Assembly (NCBI GenBank): GCA_032622095.1
Contig: CP136067.1
Location: 63,994,893 to 64,058,892 of the forward strand
Length of the DNA: 64,000 nucleotides
DNA from: Siphonodentalium dalli
Lineage: Eukaryota > Mollusca > Scaphopoda > Gadilida > Siphonodentaliidae
Direction of reading: 5' to 3'
In this document: piece by piece, positions 24,571-36,069 of the stretch
How positions within the stretch are numbered: position 1 is the stretch's first letter
How the letters are laid out: the number at the start of each line of letters is the position of its first letter
The notes under the pieces: model-generated
Database searches by the model: none
Seen by the model: the letters and a program-made list of their open reading frames with translations, nothing else
What the model was told of the DNA's origin: nothing
Made by a program: the position numbers and the translations under genes

Positions 24571-24810
24571 TTACGTATATTGCCACAAAAAGTGAGTAAA
24601 ACCCTTGAATGGGAAATTGTTAATCTCCGTTATTTTTGCGCACGTCTGTATATCTCAAACACCAGGTGCATCAGGCAGAATACACCCAGACGTCGACTGT
24701 GTAGCAATCGACATTATTTGCTACATCGTAACTCTTGTTTGAGTGAACATGATTACATGTCACTTTCTCCTCGATTTTCCCTTTGAAGTTTCATCAAAGG
24801 TCCGGCATTG
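24571..24810 (+). repeat. Dispersed ~260-bp repeat, copy 2
   Basis: Partner of 2,559-2,816. It is followed at ~24,835-24,915 by CGAAAAATACC...AAACGCTCTTTATTTTTCATT, also present at 4,838-4,880 and 30,712-30,755. Confidence 0.75.
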
Positions 24811-24936
24811 AACGTATTTGAAATATTTAGGTTCATGAAATCTTTCGCGGCCGAAAAATACCTCATCACGCAGAAACGCTCTTTATTTTTCATTCTGAAG
24901 AAAATACTGGCACAGATTTGTATACATTCAATGACA

Positions 24937-25235
24937 GTGAATTGTCGGCAAAGATCAATGCAATCGTTTTCAATGCACTAGGCCCTACTACAGTGTGTCA
25001 TTTGACAACTGTCCGAAAGTTTTTATAAAACTTCACAATTGAGTCTATTAAGTTGCCGTGATTGCGCGAAAATCTATATAGGTCAATATTCTTCCGTAAG
25101 AAATATTACACTTCGCGAACGGGAAGTCATGAGGCGATCAAGTATGACGCATTCATTTATAAACACAATTCAATTCTTCGATTATTTTACCGTATATATG
25201 GGTAAATAAATATCTAATTACTGATTGAGACCTAT
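24937..25235 (+). repeat. ~300-bp direct repeat, copy 1
   Basis: Matches 26,754-27,063 in the same orientation. Shared blocks are GTCGGCAAAGATCAATGCAA, TTGACAACTGTCCGAAAGTT and CTTCGCGAACGGGAAG. Confidence 0.85.
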
Positions 25236-25239
25236 AGTG

Positions 25240-26750
25240 CGCGGGCCCAGGGATTTTTGCCTATTTTATGAATGGGTCAGGGTCCTTTCGAATTGGGAAA
25301 AATGTGTCTTTACAGACCAAAATTGGAAAATGTCCATGTTTTAGAAAAATTCAATTAATCACTGTTACACACAAGTAAATAGTAATAATACCGTAATTTT
25401 CGGTGTATAACGCAACTTAAACACAGGTAGTCTAACCCAAAGATGGAGTAAAATTCCAGCCCATTGAGGTCTATTTCTCAGCCTCAGGTAAGTTGAAAAT
25501 TCAGACACAATGGAAGGATTCAAGCCGTCCACCAAACTTTGAAGGAAAAACGGTAATGAAACACCCAAGGATGGATAGGTATCTAGTTGTAATTCAATAA
25601 ATAAAATAAAATAGTTAATACTAAATCAATGTTTCCGTGTTATCATTCCAATATTGAGGTACCGGTACGGTACTACTCTCGGGCTCCAAATAAACGTGCT
25701 GACCAGCTGGCAGACCCAAATGCAGGGGAGAATTCCCAGCAAATGTTTATAAAATAACAGTGAGGACGTGAAATTTTTATATTTTATACATAACTCGGCA
25801 AGCTTTTTCTTCTCCGCAAGATTATATATATTTTTTTTTTTGTTGACAAAAAGTGTCCGCCATGTTCTCGCAGCGAAACAACATTTTTGTTTACAGAAAT
25901 TCCCTAAAGACAGTGCGTAATGAGGCCCTGATGTTTGAGTTTTTACATATTAAAAACATATCAAATTAAAGGCACCTTATGGAAATTTGCGCACATATTA
26001 TTGGATAATTAACTAAGAACGCTCTTTATATCTGTTTCTCAGAAAATTAATTAACATCGTGGAAATTGAGACTTACCTCGTCATCAGTTGTGACACACCC
26101 CTTGCATGTGAGAGCTCGTCACTGCGAACACTCCCATCTGATTGACGATTTGTTGACTTTCTTTTTGGTATAAGCATTACCTTCGAAACATAATTTGTCA
26201 CCACCACGATTGTTCTTAATCAGTTCCATGATTGAAGATATGATTCCATGATAACTTTGCTAAGGTTATATAGCTGTCTAGAGTTCACTCACTAGAATTC
26301 ATACTGTGATCATAATTGTCACAACATTGTTTCAACTGCGTTGATGTCCCAAACTATCGTCAAAACACTCTTTCATGTTTGTCAGAACACGCTTTCGTGT
26401 CTGTCAAAACATTACATCGGCTGAGTTGACTGTGACATCGCTTGAGATGGCCTCACTGACCAGGCTTCACTGATCAGTCAAAACATTCTTTGATGTCTGC
26501 ATTTTATTAGCAGGGTGGGGAAATTTCCGGTGGGTAAATGTCTGGGTGGGGCACTTCCCAACTATAAAGTAACATTTTATTACACTTTCAATGATCCATA
26601 TATTTTATAAAACCTCTAAAATAAAATTGTTGGATTATGGCAGTATTGAGTGTTTGATTGAGATAATTAAAACGAAAATATCTTGTGCCTAAAAGGAACC
26701 CCACACTGGCACCCCATAGATGTGTATTCCGGTAAGCACGCGAACATGAC
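25240..26750. other. Non-coding stretch
   Basis: No coding signal recognised. Two direct repeats of a ~300-bp unit flank it. Short TGTCAAAACA words recur between 26,340 and 26,500. Confidence 0.5.
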
Positions 26751-26753
26751 TGA

Positions 26754-27063
26754 TTCGTCGGCAAAGATCAATGCAATTGTTTTCAGTGCAGTAGGCCCTA
26801 TTATGTACAGCTGGTCATTTGACAACTGTCCGAAAGTTTTCATAAAACTTCACAATTGAGTCTATATAAAGTTGCCGTCATTTAAATGCGGGGAAATTTA
26901 TATAGGTCAATAATTTTCCGTAAAGAAATATTACCCTTCGCGAACGGGAAGACAGGTAGCGATTATACCAATTATAAACTGATAAAGTATGACACATTCA
27001 TTTATAAACACAATTAAATTCTTTCTCGGTATGGGTAAATACATTACGGATTGAGACCTATAT
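26754..27063 (+). repeat. ~300-bp direct repeat, copy 2
   Basis: Partner of 24,937-25,235. Confidence 0.85.
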
Positions 27064-27241
27064 AGGCCTATCGGACTACATGTAGGCTATGATAGTAAGT
27101 GATTTCTCTCAAACAATATTTTGCGTGTATAACTATAGATAAACTACAGTGCATGGATAAATATGTATATTATGCTCAGCGCGATAGTCATTCGAATTGA
27201 CTTTATAAGCATAGATTTCAAGGTTATATGCATGAGTATCG

Positions 27242-27470
27242 CTTCCATCGGTCGTTTCATCGGTCATTCTATCAGTTCCATCGGTTATTCATCTGTTCCA
27301 TCGGTTATTCATCGGCGACTGATATGACGACGTTACAGCGACGTCGCCAAAACACGACTGACACTTGTGTTTTGGCGACGTCGCTGTAACGTCGTCGTAT
27401 CAGTCGCCAATGAATAACCGATGGAACCGATAGAATGACCGATGAAACGACCGATGGAAGCGATAGAATG
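27242..27470. repeat. Large near-perfect palindrome
   Basis: The arms at ~27,242-27,355 and ~27,367-27,470 are complementary around the 11-bp centre GACTGACACTT. The inner 40 bp (GTGTTTTGGCGACGTCGCTG and beyond) differ at only one position or so. The outer parts are ACCGATGG/CCATCGGT words. It lies in the subterminal zone of the Harbinger-like end at 27,592. Confidence 0.9.
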
Positions 27471-27639
27471 ACCGATGGAACAGATAGAATGACTGATGGA
27501 ACCGATAAAATGACCGATGAATTTATTACAATCGGTCATCGGTCGGTATCGGTTATCGGTCGGTATCGGTTTTTGCATTTCGCGACGGTCCCTTAATCTT
27601 CTGTTTATAAAAGTTTCATTAATATACGGAGTTTGAATT

Positions 27640-27976
27640 GTCCAACATTAACCAAATCCGAGATTTAGTAAATCGGAGAAATTATTATACAAAACTCAAA
27701 TCACATCGTCGTTTTGATATCGGAGAAAACTCCGATGAAATCTGATAAAATCGGAGTTTTAACATCGTAGTTTTCATATTGGAGAAAAACTCTGATTTCA
27801 TCGGAGTTTTTGTTCAGTGTTCATCGGAATTTTCACCGGAATTGATCGAAGTTCTTGATCGGAGAAAAAACTCCGATCTGAGAAATTCCGATGATGAAGG
27901 GAGAAATTTCCGATTAAAACTCCGATTAAAAGCTCCGATCACCGACGGAAACTGCGTCGGAATTGGACAAGGTCCC
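27640..27976. mobile_element. Harbinger-like right end, word ATCGGAGTTTT
   Basis: About 90% identical to 59,525-59,808 and ends in the same GGAATTGGACAAGGTCCC, followed by TAA. Word arrays ATCGGAGTTTT/AAAACTCCGAT fill it. The left half of the element is missing; the ACCGATGG-type end at 27,592 lies immediately upstream. Confidence 0.75.
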
Positions 27977-28811
27977 TAATGTATGAATTATAATACTGTT
28001 ATAGATGTACATACACTGTAAATAATATTCCCACAATGGCATGTTATAAACAAAATAACTTCTCTGCTTACAGGTTCAATGGTGAAATCATGGCGGTCAC
28101 GCGGTGCGACGTCGATGTAAATAACAAGATATGGACATGACTCTAGTCAACCAACCAAGAACCACGGTGGAATGTATGAGTTAGACACAAATTCCTCAAT
28201 CAATGATTTTGGTATACATATGATGATGTCATGTGCTGTAATTTGGTTTCTGTGCAAGAGGCGATGACTTATATTCTTCGTGAACTCGAGATTTCTCCCC
28301 AGAAATTGCACCGATATATATACATTCAAAACGACTATCCTCTTTGGAGCCCTTAATTTTCTTGTATAGTTCAAGGGATCTCAGAAAGCTTCAGTTAGTT
28401 TTAGAGCTTGTTCTTCTACACACGTGAGGGTGAGTCTGATGTAAGACAGCCAACCAGTATAACAATATACATATATATGTATATATAGCAGAGACTGACT
28501 TTCGAATTGTTCCAATACATTCAAGTTGGAGGAAAATTTTAGTTATTGATGTGAAACCCATTGATGGAACTGAAACATGCACGCTTATAGTTTAAAATTT
28601 CTTTGAAATATGACCAAAATATTATGTGAATGTGTTAAACAGCTGTTTTGTTTTGTGTCGTTGTATTATTGAAATTAAAGACTATAGCTATACTATATCA
28701 TTCGACAATCACGATTTCTGCTGTGTACACAAAAGAAGGCCGCGGACCCCCGGGATATGCATGTTTGATGTTTGATAAGTTGATATTCAAAAACGTCCAG
28801 CGTCGCACGTC

Positions 28812-29380
28812 AAGCATCAGTAGCTACACAAATGTGTACGCATGTGATTAACACACATGTGTTGTCTCGCCAAACAACATTGTGTACAATAACAATACAA
28901 ATAGTGTAATGGCGGTGAACACTATTGTTTGGATCAACAACACAAATGTGTACGCATGTGATTAACACATATGTGCAGTCTCGCCCAACAACATAGTGTA
29001 CAATAACAATACAATCTTGTGTGGTAGCGGTGAACATATTGTTTCCTTAGTGCAAACATATTTGTGTTCATTCAACGAACAAATAAATGTGCTGGACCCA
29101 AACATCTTTGTGTGTCAACTACACAACTATGTAGGTCAGTTACCAGACATAAACTGTTCATCTGCATCCACACAATCTTGTGCGCAACTTAGCACACATT
29201 TAATGTGTGCCTACAAAGAACAAGTTGTTTGGTCGATCCACACAGTTTGTTCGCCACCGCCACACAACAGGTGTGTGATCATTTGCCACACAATTCACAA
29301 CACAATGTTGTGCTCGATCAAGTGTCTACACAAACTGTGTGGTAACTGTGTGGTTCTACCACACAGTCGTTTTAAGAGTG
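28812..29380. mobile_element. Word-array element, word ACACAAnnnTGTGT
   Basis: Contains two ~115-bp tandem units (28,824 and 28,939; CACAAATGTGTACGCATGTG) and then many CACACA...TGTGTG half-sites in both orientations up to 29,367. It ends at CGTTTTAAGAGTGT, abutting a non-LTR tail. A mirrored start (ACACTCTTAAAACG) was not found upstream, so the element is partial or one-ended. Open frames here are by-products of the array. Confidence 0.5.
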
Positions 29381-29399
29381 TATATCCCCTGATGAAAAC

Positions 29400-29635
29400 A
29401 GAGCAGTTCACAATAATTTAGCTTTCCGCACTAAAAACCACAAACTTCCAAAAGAACTCGGCGCTTGGACGAATACGGATTATTCGGACAGAATATGCAC
29501 TCTCTGTAATCTCGAAATTGGCGATGAATACCACATGGTACTGAATTGTAGGGAACTCAGCAAACTAAGAATAAAATATCTGAAACCCTACTTCTATCAG
29601 AGACCAAACACTTATAAATTAACCGCTCTATTTAA
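29400..29635 (+). pseudogene. Non-LTR retrotransposon ORF2 C-terminus, copy 2
   Basis: Open for ~79 codons: RAVHNNLAFRTKNHKLPKEL, then RICTLCNLEIGDEYHMVLNC, then KYLKPYFYQRPNTYKL. C-x2-C-x9-H-x4-C followed by R/K-x-Y-x2-P/Y-Y is the terminal zinc motif of many animal non-LTR ORF2 proteins (Nimb/CR1/RTE-like). The frame is cut by the 586-bp TTAA element and resumes at 30,226. A 3' tail with AATTGAATTGAAT is near 30,317-30,330. Reverse transcriptase and endonuclease parts are absent. Confidence 0.75.
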
Positions 29636-30221
29636 AGGGGTACTGTATGCCAAATGTTGTTGTTGGTTTCTATAGTCTCCGAGTCGGAGAATAAGGTAAC
29701 AATTTTTTCATTATTTGAAAGTCTGTTGAGTACGAAGTAGTGTTACGGATGACAAATTTACCTGAATGCAAAAATACAAATTGTCGTTGTCGAGTAATTT
29801 TTGTACAGTTTTCAACCAAATGAATCAAATAAAAGTTATATTATAGGCATACTAATCCCATATAATCATTTAAGTTATTGGATCGTCGCTAGTCAGTGAG
29901 TGGCTTGAGTGTTCTCCTCGTATCATCATAATATTTTAAGCGATGTGTGCGATCGGTTTAACAATCCAGTATCCCTCAATTACTTTGTTTGATTACGGAA
30001 ATTCGTAATTTAATTGACGCCATTTTATGGCTCCAGTCATAAATTCAATTTATATCAAATTATTAACTTTTAAATTATTAAATTTTAAGATAGCCTATTC
30101 AAGTTAACCTGAGCGTTTACAGAATACATCTTCGACTCAAATTACTTATGTTTCTATATATTATCGATATTAGATCGTTGTTGTCACCGAAAATTTAATG
30201 AAAATGGCGCACAGTACCCCT
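29636..30221. mobile_element. 586-bp element inserted at TTAA
   Basis: Termini AGGGGTACTGT and its complement, flanked by TTAA (29,632-29,635 and 30,222-30,225). The paralogous retrotransposon tail at 3,161-3,180 shows the empty site with one TTAA. No open frame of note. It resembles the 480-bp element at 17,254 in end sequence (AGG...GTACT). Confidence 0.9.
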
Positions 30222-30344
30222 TTAACTCCCGAAATCATATATATTGTATATATGTATACAACTCTTCTGTAATCAGCTGTAATGTCTATAATTGACGACC
30301 AGAATAAACTTAATAATTGAATTGAATAGCCGGGACAACTCTGT

Positions 30345-31400
30345 TAGCCGGGACAACTTGACCGGTCCATGTAACAGCATAGATGAAGGAAGGATTTTTA
30401 GTCTACGCTAACAGCGAGTCATCCCAGCTAGACATGGAACGTTACACGATTCGTTGTGACTTTCATGACGTCAGCCAATAGAATGTTCGCGACGTCTAAT
30501 GACCACCCACATTACGCCGTGACTCGGTGATTGACAGCTAGTTTTGTGCACGTCAACCGAGTAGTCCGGTTGACCGAGTTGTCTCGACTCATTTAACAGC
30601 GCGACCGAGTTGTCCTGGCAGACGGAGTTGACTCGGCTAGCTGAGTTGTCCCGGCTCGTCGAGTTGTCCCGGCTCACGTAACAAGCCCCTTGGGTTCATA
30701 AAATGTTCGCGGGCGAAACATACCTTACCACGCACAAACGCTCTTTATTTTTTATTGTGAAGAAAATTCTGGCCGGCAGTAAATTCCAAAAGGAGGCCCA
30801 CATGGACGGATGTAGTCAATGTAATTTCAAACCAAATAACTATAGTTTAAATTAGTGTAATTAAATTTAGTATACCGGTAGGACGTCGACTATATACTTA
30901 TAAGATTATCACACCTTGTCGCCTGACGTAACAGATCTCCAACACACTGAATAGATCGTCTGGCTAAACAATGGGCTCAATCAAACCACATTTATAGTGC
31001 ACTCTTTGTGTTTTTCAACATCACCGCGGCCGAAAAGCAAGTATACCGCAAGTATACTGCGGCCGAACGGCAATTAAACCGCGGACCAACTGCAGTTAGC
31101 CGGTGTGGCCGCGATGTTGTTGCAGCTCGGCCGCGGTGGAAACACAAATTAACCGCACCGCGGTTAAGTGGACACTTGTTTTGTCCAGCGTGGTAGCTAA
31201 TTGCTTATTATGGTAATCCCTCATTTAGGTGAGAAGCACCCCAGTATATTGGGTATATAAAACGATAATAGTAAAACTATTCTGATAAAACTATCGTAAT
31301 GATAGAAGAGTTTATCAAACTGTGGATACAGTGTATTGAATGATCATATTAAAATATAGCACATTTGTTTGTTGATTCGAGCAATTATATTTACAATAAT
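30345..31400 (+). repeat. ~1-kb dispersed repeat with two word arrays, copy 2
   Basis: Partner of 4,533-5,520. It is slightly more complete on the left, where AGCCGGGACAACT occurs twice (30,328-30,355) and is mirrored by GAGTTGTCCCGGCT at 30,643-30,674. The second array (GCGGCCGAACGGCAA and complement) lies at 31,021-31,140. Confidence 0.8.
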
Positions 31401-32010
31401 GGTCAAAATAAAATATGTTTAAACTAATGTGATGTTGATTATTGAGGAACAAGTATATATAGGTAACTTCCAGGTTTGGTACTGGTGGAATTTGGAACAT
31501 CTACGGGCGTTAGCCAAATTCGAGTTTCGTGGCATGATCTACGGTATAACAGTAGGCCTATTCTTTTTCTATATCTAAAAATTTGCAAGAGTTGGAGAAA
31601 TTTTATGGGGCGGGGTGAAAAATATATTAGATATAGTTGAGTTATTTAATTTATCTTTTACAAACAATGCAAACATACTTATCCAGAATATTCACACTGA
31701 CAGCAGAACTGGGGTTAACCAGCCATATCGCCACATACAGACACAGTGTATCAAGTCACATAATTGCTTGCGCGCGCATCCAGTCCAACGACTGCCGTAA
31801 ACCCAGTAACACAATGGAATGATTCTTTTTGATTAGCTGAGCGGTCGATCAAGCCAAAATGTTTAACGGTATTTTGTTTTTTCCTAATTCCTATTCTGAG
31901 TCGTTTTGAGAGACACACTGTAGCATACACACGGCACTCAAAAGCAACCTGTCGACAGGGAAGTGGTTGGAGGGTCTTCATTGGGGTGTCTAACTTGGAA
32001 TTTCAAACCA

Positions 32011-32293
32011 TTTCTGAATTTTCGGATTATTTCGTCGCATAAAATCAATAAAAATACGACTAGCAACTGGAAATGTTTTTGAACATTCTGGAAAGGGTAT
32101 ATATGTCCCTGATATATGTTTAAAATTTCACGCGTAAACTATGACAGATAACAAAGTTATAATTAGTTTAGTTTTATAGACCCACCCTAAATCCCCCATA
32201 GTAAACGCATGCGGCCGTAAAGCACATGGCTTTGTTTGGATACTTTCATTCCCAGCATGCATAATTCTCGCTATCTGTAAACTGGTCTATAAG
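32011..32293 (-). mobile_element. Solitary outer end of the THAP-element arm
   Basis: ~85-90% identical to 23,010-23,281, the outer part of the right arm of the 3.1-kb THAP element, ending at TCTGTAAACTGGTCTAT. The inner part and the other arm are missing. It shows that the family has several copies and supports the terminus chosen. Confidence 0.75.
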
Positions 32294-32546
32294 AGAGTTT
32301 CTCGTCGGTCATTGTTTTTGCGACTCAAGTGTTTATTTGCGTGTACGAAATGTCTTATTGTTGATTATTCCTCATCGAAAGTTGCAAAGATCTGAATATC
32401 TAGTAACCTGACCTCCACCCATGCAACCTTACATTTCAAATTTTTCATTTCATTTCAAACCAACGTTTTGATGTGGACACAAATCAGTAGGCTGTCCTAA
32501 ATGTGACACAGTTCTGAATATCATACGAACTCGGAAGCATGCACGT

Positions 32547-33051
32547 GCTATATTTGCAACATCGTCGGATTCTGAGAATACCGTAAACCCAGTGTATTTC
32601 AAATCTTGTATGCACCTAATAATATGTTTACCAGTAGAGATCATATTCCACCGGTTCAAATCCTGCACGCATATAGGCCTATTTTAGCATTGCGCGAATA
32701 TGGTTTCTATTTATGTGGAGGTTATTTCCTGAGCGAAGCGGAAATTGCCGAGTCGTTTAGAATGGACGTAACATGTTACATGTCTTTCTCTGTTGTGTCT
32801 GGTATATAAACAATATACACGAAGAACCGAAACGACGATTTATTAAAAGCTCCCACGAAAATTCACGGGATCGGAGTTTTCCAAAACATACCGCACAGAT
32901 GATTTTACCGACGACACCGCGAAAAATCTCCGACGGAATCGGAGTTTTATACCGATGCAAAAACTCCGATTGCCATCGGTATCGGAGATCGGAAATATCC
33001 ATCGGAAACACCGATTCCGACGGAAACTCCGTCGGAATTGGACAAGCTCCC
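32547..33051 (-). mobile_element. Inverted left half of a word-ATCGGAGTTTT element
   Basis: Reverse complement of 58,150-58,795, without the ~105-bp insert present there at ~58,572-58,676. It ends GGAATTGGACAAGCTCCC, followed by TAA. The matching other end is not present. It lies 40 bp from the start of the 2.9-kb element at 33,095. Confidence 0.8.
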
Positions 33052-33094
33052 TAATACAGGTTTACTCTAGTCTCTCTCTCTTTAATAGATCTAA

Positions 33095-35992
33095 GGGACC
33101 TTGTCAAATTGCAAGCGGTAAATCCGCCGGAGAACAGAGTATTTTTCTCCGCTCTCCGCTAAAAACTCCCGTCTCCGCTTGTGAAATTGCAACGCACATC
33201 GGAGTGTTTTCTCCCCTGTAAACTCCGGTGGTCATTACGTCAAAATTTGCAAAAACAGTGAAAAACTCCGCTGCGACGTCAGCGGTAAACTCCGCTGTCA
33301 TTAGATAAAAACTCCGCTGGGAGAGAGCAGAATCTCCGATGAGCCCAATGCTGAAAGAGGAGCGGTAAACTCCGCTGTCTGGCTGTTTAATATTGCAGAA
33401 CAAAACTCCGTTCCGACGAGAGTGATGAGGTTCAGAGCTGAAAGGCCACTCTGGTATAAAACTCCGCTAGTTTAAACCTACTGGAGAAACTCTAGGTATA
33501 AAATAAAGTCCACAGATTGGCTTATCGTTATATGATATAGTAAAATATAGTAAAACCCAGTCAGGATTCATGGCCTATATATATCTGGGGCAAGTGAATA
33601 CTATATCACAAGATCAGTTCTCAAAATAATATTATCTGGAATATCATCAAAATGTACAAGCGGACTTAAAAATTTGTAGTGGTGGGCGGTATTTCAATGT
33701 GAACTTAACTCATATAAATTCAACATATTGAAACTGCGATTTTTAACATTGTAACGTACTTTGAAATCTTGATAAAAGATCATGAGTAATTGTAATTTTA
33801 ATGTAAAGTAAGCGATCTGCGTTCCATTGCTTGCGATCGACACGTTGATGAGGCTGAGCTGACTCGCAATAGAGTAGAAGGGCGCTTCGGATGGTCGAAA
33901 AGATCGAGAGATCTTCCCCTTCACCCCATGAAGCTGAGCTGAGCAAATCATAACATTATATATACAGCTCCGAATTAATAACCCCAGCCCAATTCAACAA
34001 CTGTACACTTCGCACCTGTATGCACGCGGTGTGACGTGGTGAGCTTTCTGTCTCGCGCGCTGTGTGACGACCACGTGCTCAAAGATAAACAAACCGAACA
34101 TGCATGATCAGTCACCTGCACGGGGACTACGTCATATTTAAGCATAACCTAATAACCTGTAATAACCGTTATTATTTATGAACATTATCAATTATCGAGT
34201 CCTTGTTCATGGGAATGGGAGTCTGAAAATGCATCTTCTAGTAGACCTTCGAGAGTTTTCAGGCTCTAAATTGTTGGCGCCTTTGAAGTTTTAACTAATT
34301 GTCGTAGAGCCAACTCACTCACGTTTTAGTTGGGATAAAACATAGATCCATGCACTGGTGATTTGTAAAGAAATCAAATAGAGAAAAGATATCCTTACCC
34401 AAACTAAAACATAATTAGTGATTCAAAAGAATAAAATGTTCAATTTAAGCGAGTCACCGGAACAATTTTTAAGAAAATGACGGGGTTCTCTGAAAACGGA
34501 TACCTACTCAGTGCGCGTGCCAGGTACCACGAATCTGTTTACGTTTTGACAAACACATGCTTTCGAGTGTCTGTATTACAAGATCCCGCACACGGCATGT
34601 GTACCTTCTGTTCTGAGAGTGTTCTGTTCTTGTAGTCCCTCCTTTGCACGAGGAGCACCCCATATATAATGGGTAACAATATTGATCTCGTAAAAAAAGA
34701 GTCTACTCCAGTCTGGTCCGGTACCATGGATGCATAGACTACCTTTGCCCCCCCCCCCCCCCCCCCCCCCCCCAAACCTCGACGAGAGATCGCGATCATC
34801 TAGCAAAAAACCAAATTAAAAACCCACCCCAGCCTGTCTGGAGACCCATTCGCATAGGAATAGAATGGCAACTTGGATTCATATATGCGATTAATTTGGG
34901 GAGATTAACATTAGATATGTCGATACATGAAGATTATAGAAACGCGACACACACCAGGAAAACGTTTGAATCTGCCGGGTAAACATGAGCGACATGCGAT
35001 GGGCGGAGCTTTACGGGATTCAGCCAATCACGCAACGAATAGATAAACAGTGAAGAAAATATCACAATACATTCTGATACATTGCAGATAAAATACGTTA
35101 ATATGTTAAACAATTAGTAATAATTGAATGAGTATGCAGATTATGCTAAAATGGTAATTGATATGACAATCAATGATGATTAAAGTGTAATTTGATGAGA
35201 TGAAAGTGGAGTGAAAATCATACAATTTATCAATTTATGTGCATATGTAAAGTACGGATTCGGAAACGAAAAAAATATTTCCGATGAGAATAATTGTTAC
35301 TGCCAATTAATCTAATAATACCTATTACCTAAAAGAATGCAAATAAACCACTCTGATTTTTTTTGTCGATGGAAAATCCACGACCATCTGGACCCTAGAT
35401 CTATGTAGGCCTATAACAAAAATCGAACATAAAACGTCTCAATCGGTACCGATTTCACCGAGTGTTTTTGCAACTACGGCGTTAACTTTTTCATACATGT
35501 ACAACAACAAATCGAACGTTAAAAGTTTCAATAAATCGGTACCGATTTCACCGATTGACTTACCGACGTAATGAGTGAAGAACTCATGGATATTGATCGG
35601 TAAAATCGGTTTTACCGTTAATGACGCTACTAACGTGATTACGCTGTCTGACTTTACCGATTATTTTCCGATTCAAAAGGCTTGAATACAATCGGTAAAT
35701 GGCAATCGGTACCGATTGGAGTTTTGAGATGACCCCTTAAGCGGAGTTTTAGGGAAAACTCAAACATGAGCGGATACATCGGAAGAAAACTCCGCTTGAA
35801 ACTCCGCCAAAAACTCGATGAACGTAATAAAAACTCCCATTGGAAACTCCGTTATAACCCCGCTCAACGTCACGATAAACTCCGCCGTGTTTTACGCTAT
35901 TTACCTGACCGGAAAGCGGAGTTTTTAGCGGAGAGCGGAGAAAAATACTCCGTTCTCCGGCGGATTTACCGCTTGCAATTTGACAAGGTCCC
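33095..35992. mobile_element. Complete 2.9-kb Harbinger-like element, word AAACTCCGCT
   Basis: TIRs begin GGGACCTTGTCAAATTGCAA at both ends and stay complementary for about 75 bp. They are flanked by TAA (33,092-33,094 and 35,993-35,995). Words AAACTCCGC/GCGGAGTTT crowd 33,120-33,480 and 35,740-35,960. The ~2.2-kb centre has no recognisable gene and holds a 26-C run near 34,748-34,773 and a nested end of another family (35,736). A 3-bp TWA duplication with G-G-G ends fits PIF/Harbinger; there is no transposase, so it is non-autonomous. Confidence 0.8.
35430..35736. mobile_element. Nested Harbinger-like right end, word CGGTACCGATT
   Basis: AATCGGTACCGATTTCACCGA occurs twice (near 35,436 and 35,537, the second as ATCGGTACCGATTTCACCGA), and ATCGGTAAAATCGGTTTTAC is near 35,598. 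The end reads GGAGTTTTGAGATGACCCC, followed by TTA (35,737-35,739). It is inserted within the word array of the 2.9-kb element. Its left end was not identified. Confidence 0.5.
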
Positions 35993-36069
35993 TAACTGAT
36001 ATCACAGGTAATTAATTGTAAGCTGCTATGGTTATATCTTGTAAGCATTCATCTGTTCAATTCTTAGTT

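Larger units (their letters stand above)
19882..27592. mobile_element. Pair of Harbinger-like ends, word ACCGATGG (possible 7.7-kb element)
   Basis: The left end at 19,882 starts GGGACCGTAGCGAAATGC. The right end, read inward from 27,592, starts GGGACCGTCGCGAAATGC, and the match runs about 45 bp. Both sit beside TTA (19,879-19,881 and 27,593-27,595), the 3-bp TWA target of PIF/Harbinger. Arrays of ACCGATGG-type words fill 19,900-20,060 and 27,240-27,580. The two ends may bound one 7.7-kb element with other repeats nested inside, or be ends of two separate copies; the sequence alone does not decide. Confidence 0.5.

Noticed and set aside
28812-29370. CRISPR-like array
   Set aside because: Repeats are short, in both orientations, irregularly spaced, and the DNA is animal.
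32600-32675. tRNA-like B-box GGTTCAAATCC
   Set aside because: The T-stem does not pair and no A-box or acceptor stem fits; the segment belongs to a mobile-element copy also present near 58,690.
34748-34773. C run as a functional structure
   Set aside because: Similar homopolymer runs at 60,836 and 38,590 suggest simple slippage; the flanking glycine-rich frames on the minus strand are artefacts.
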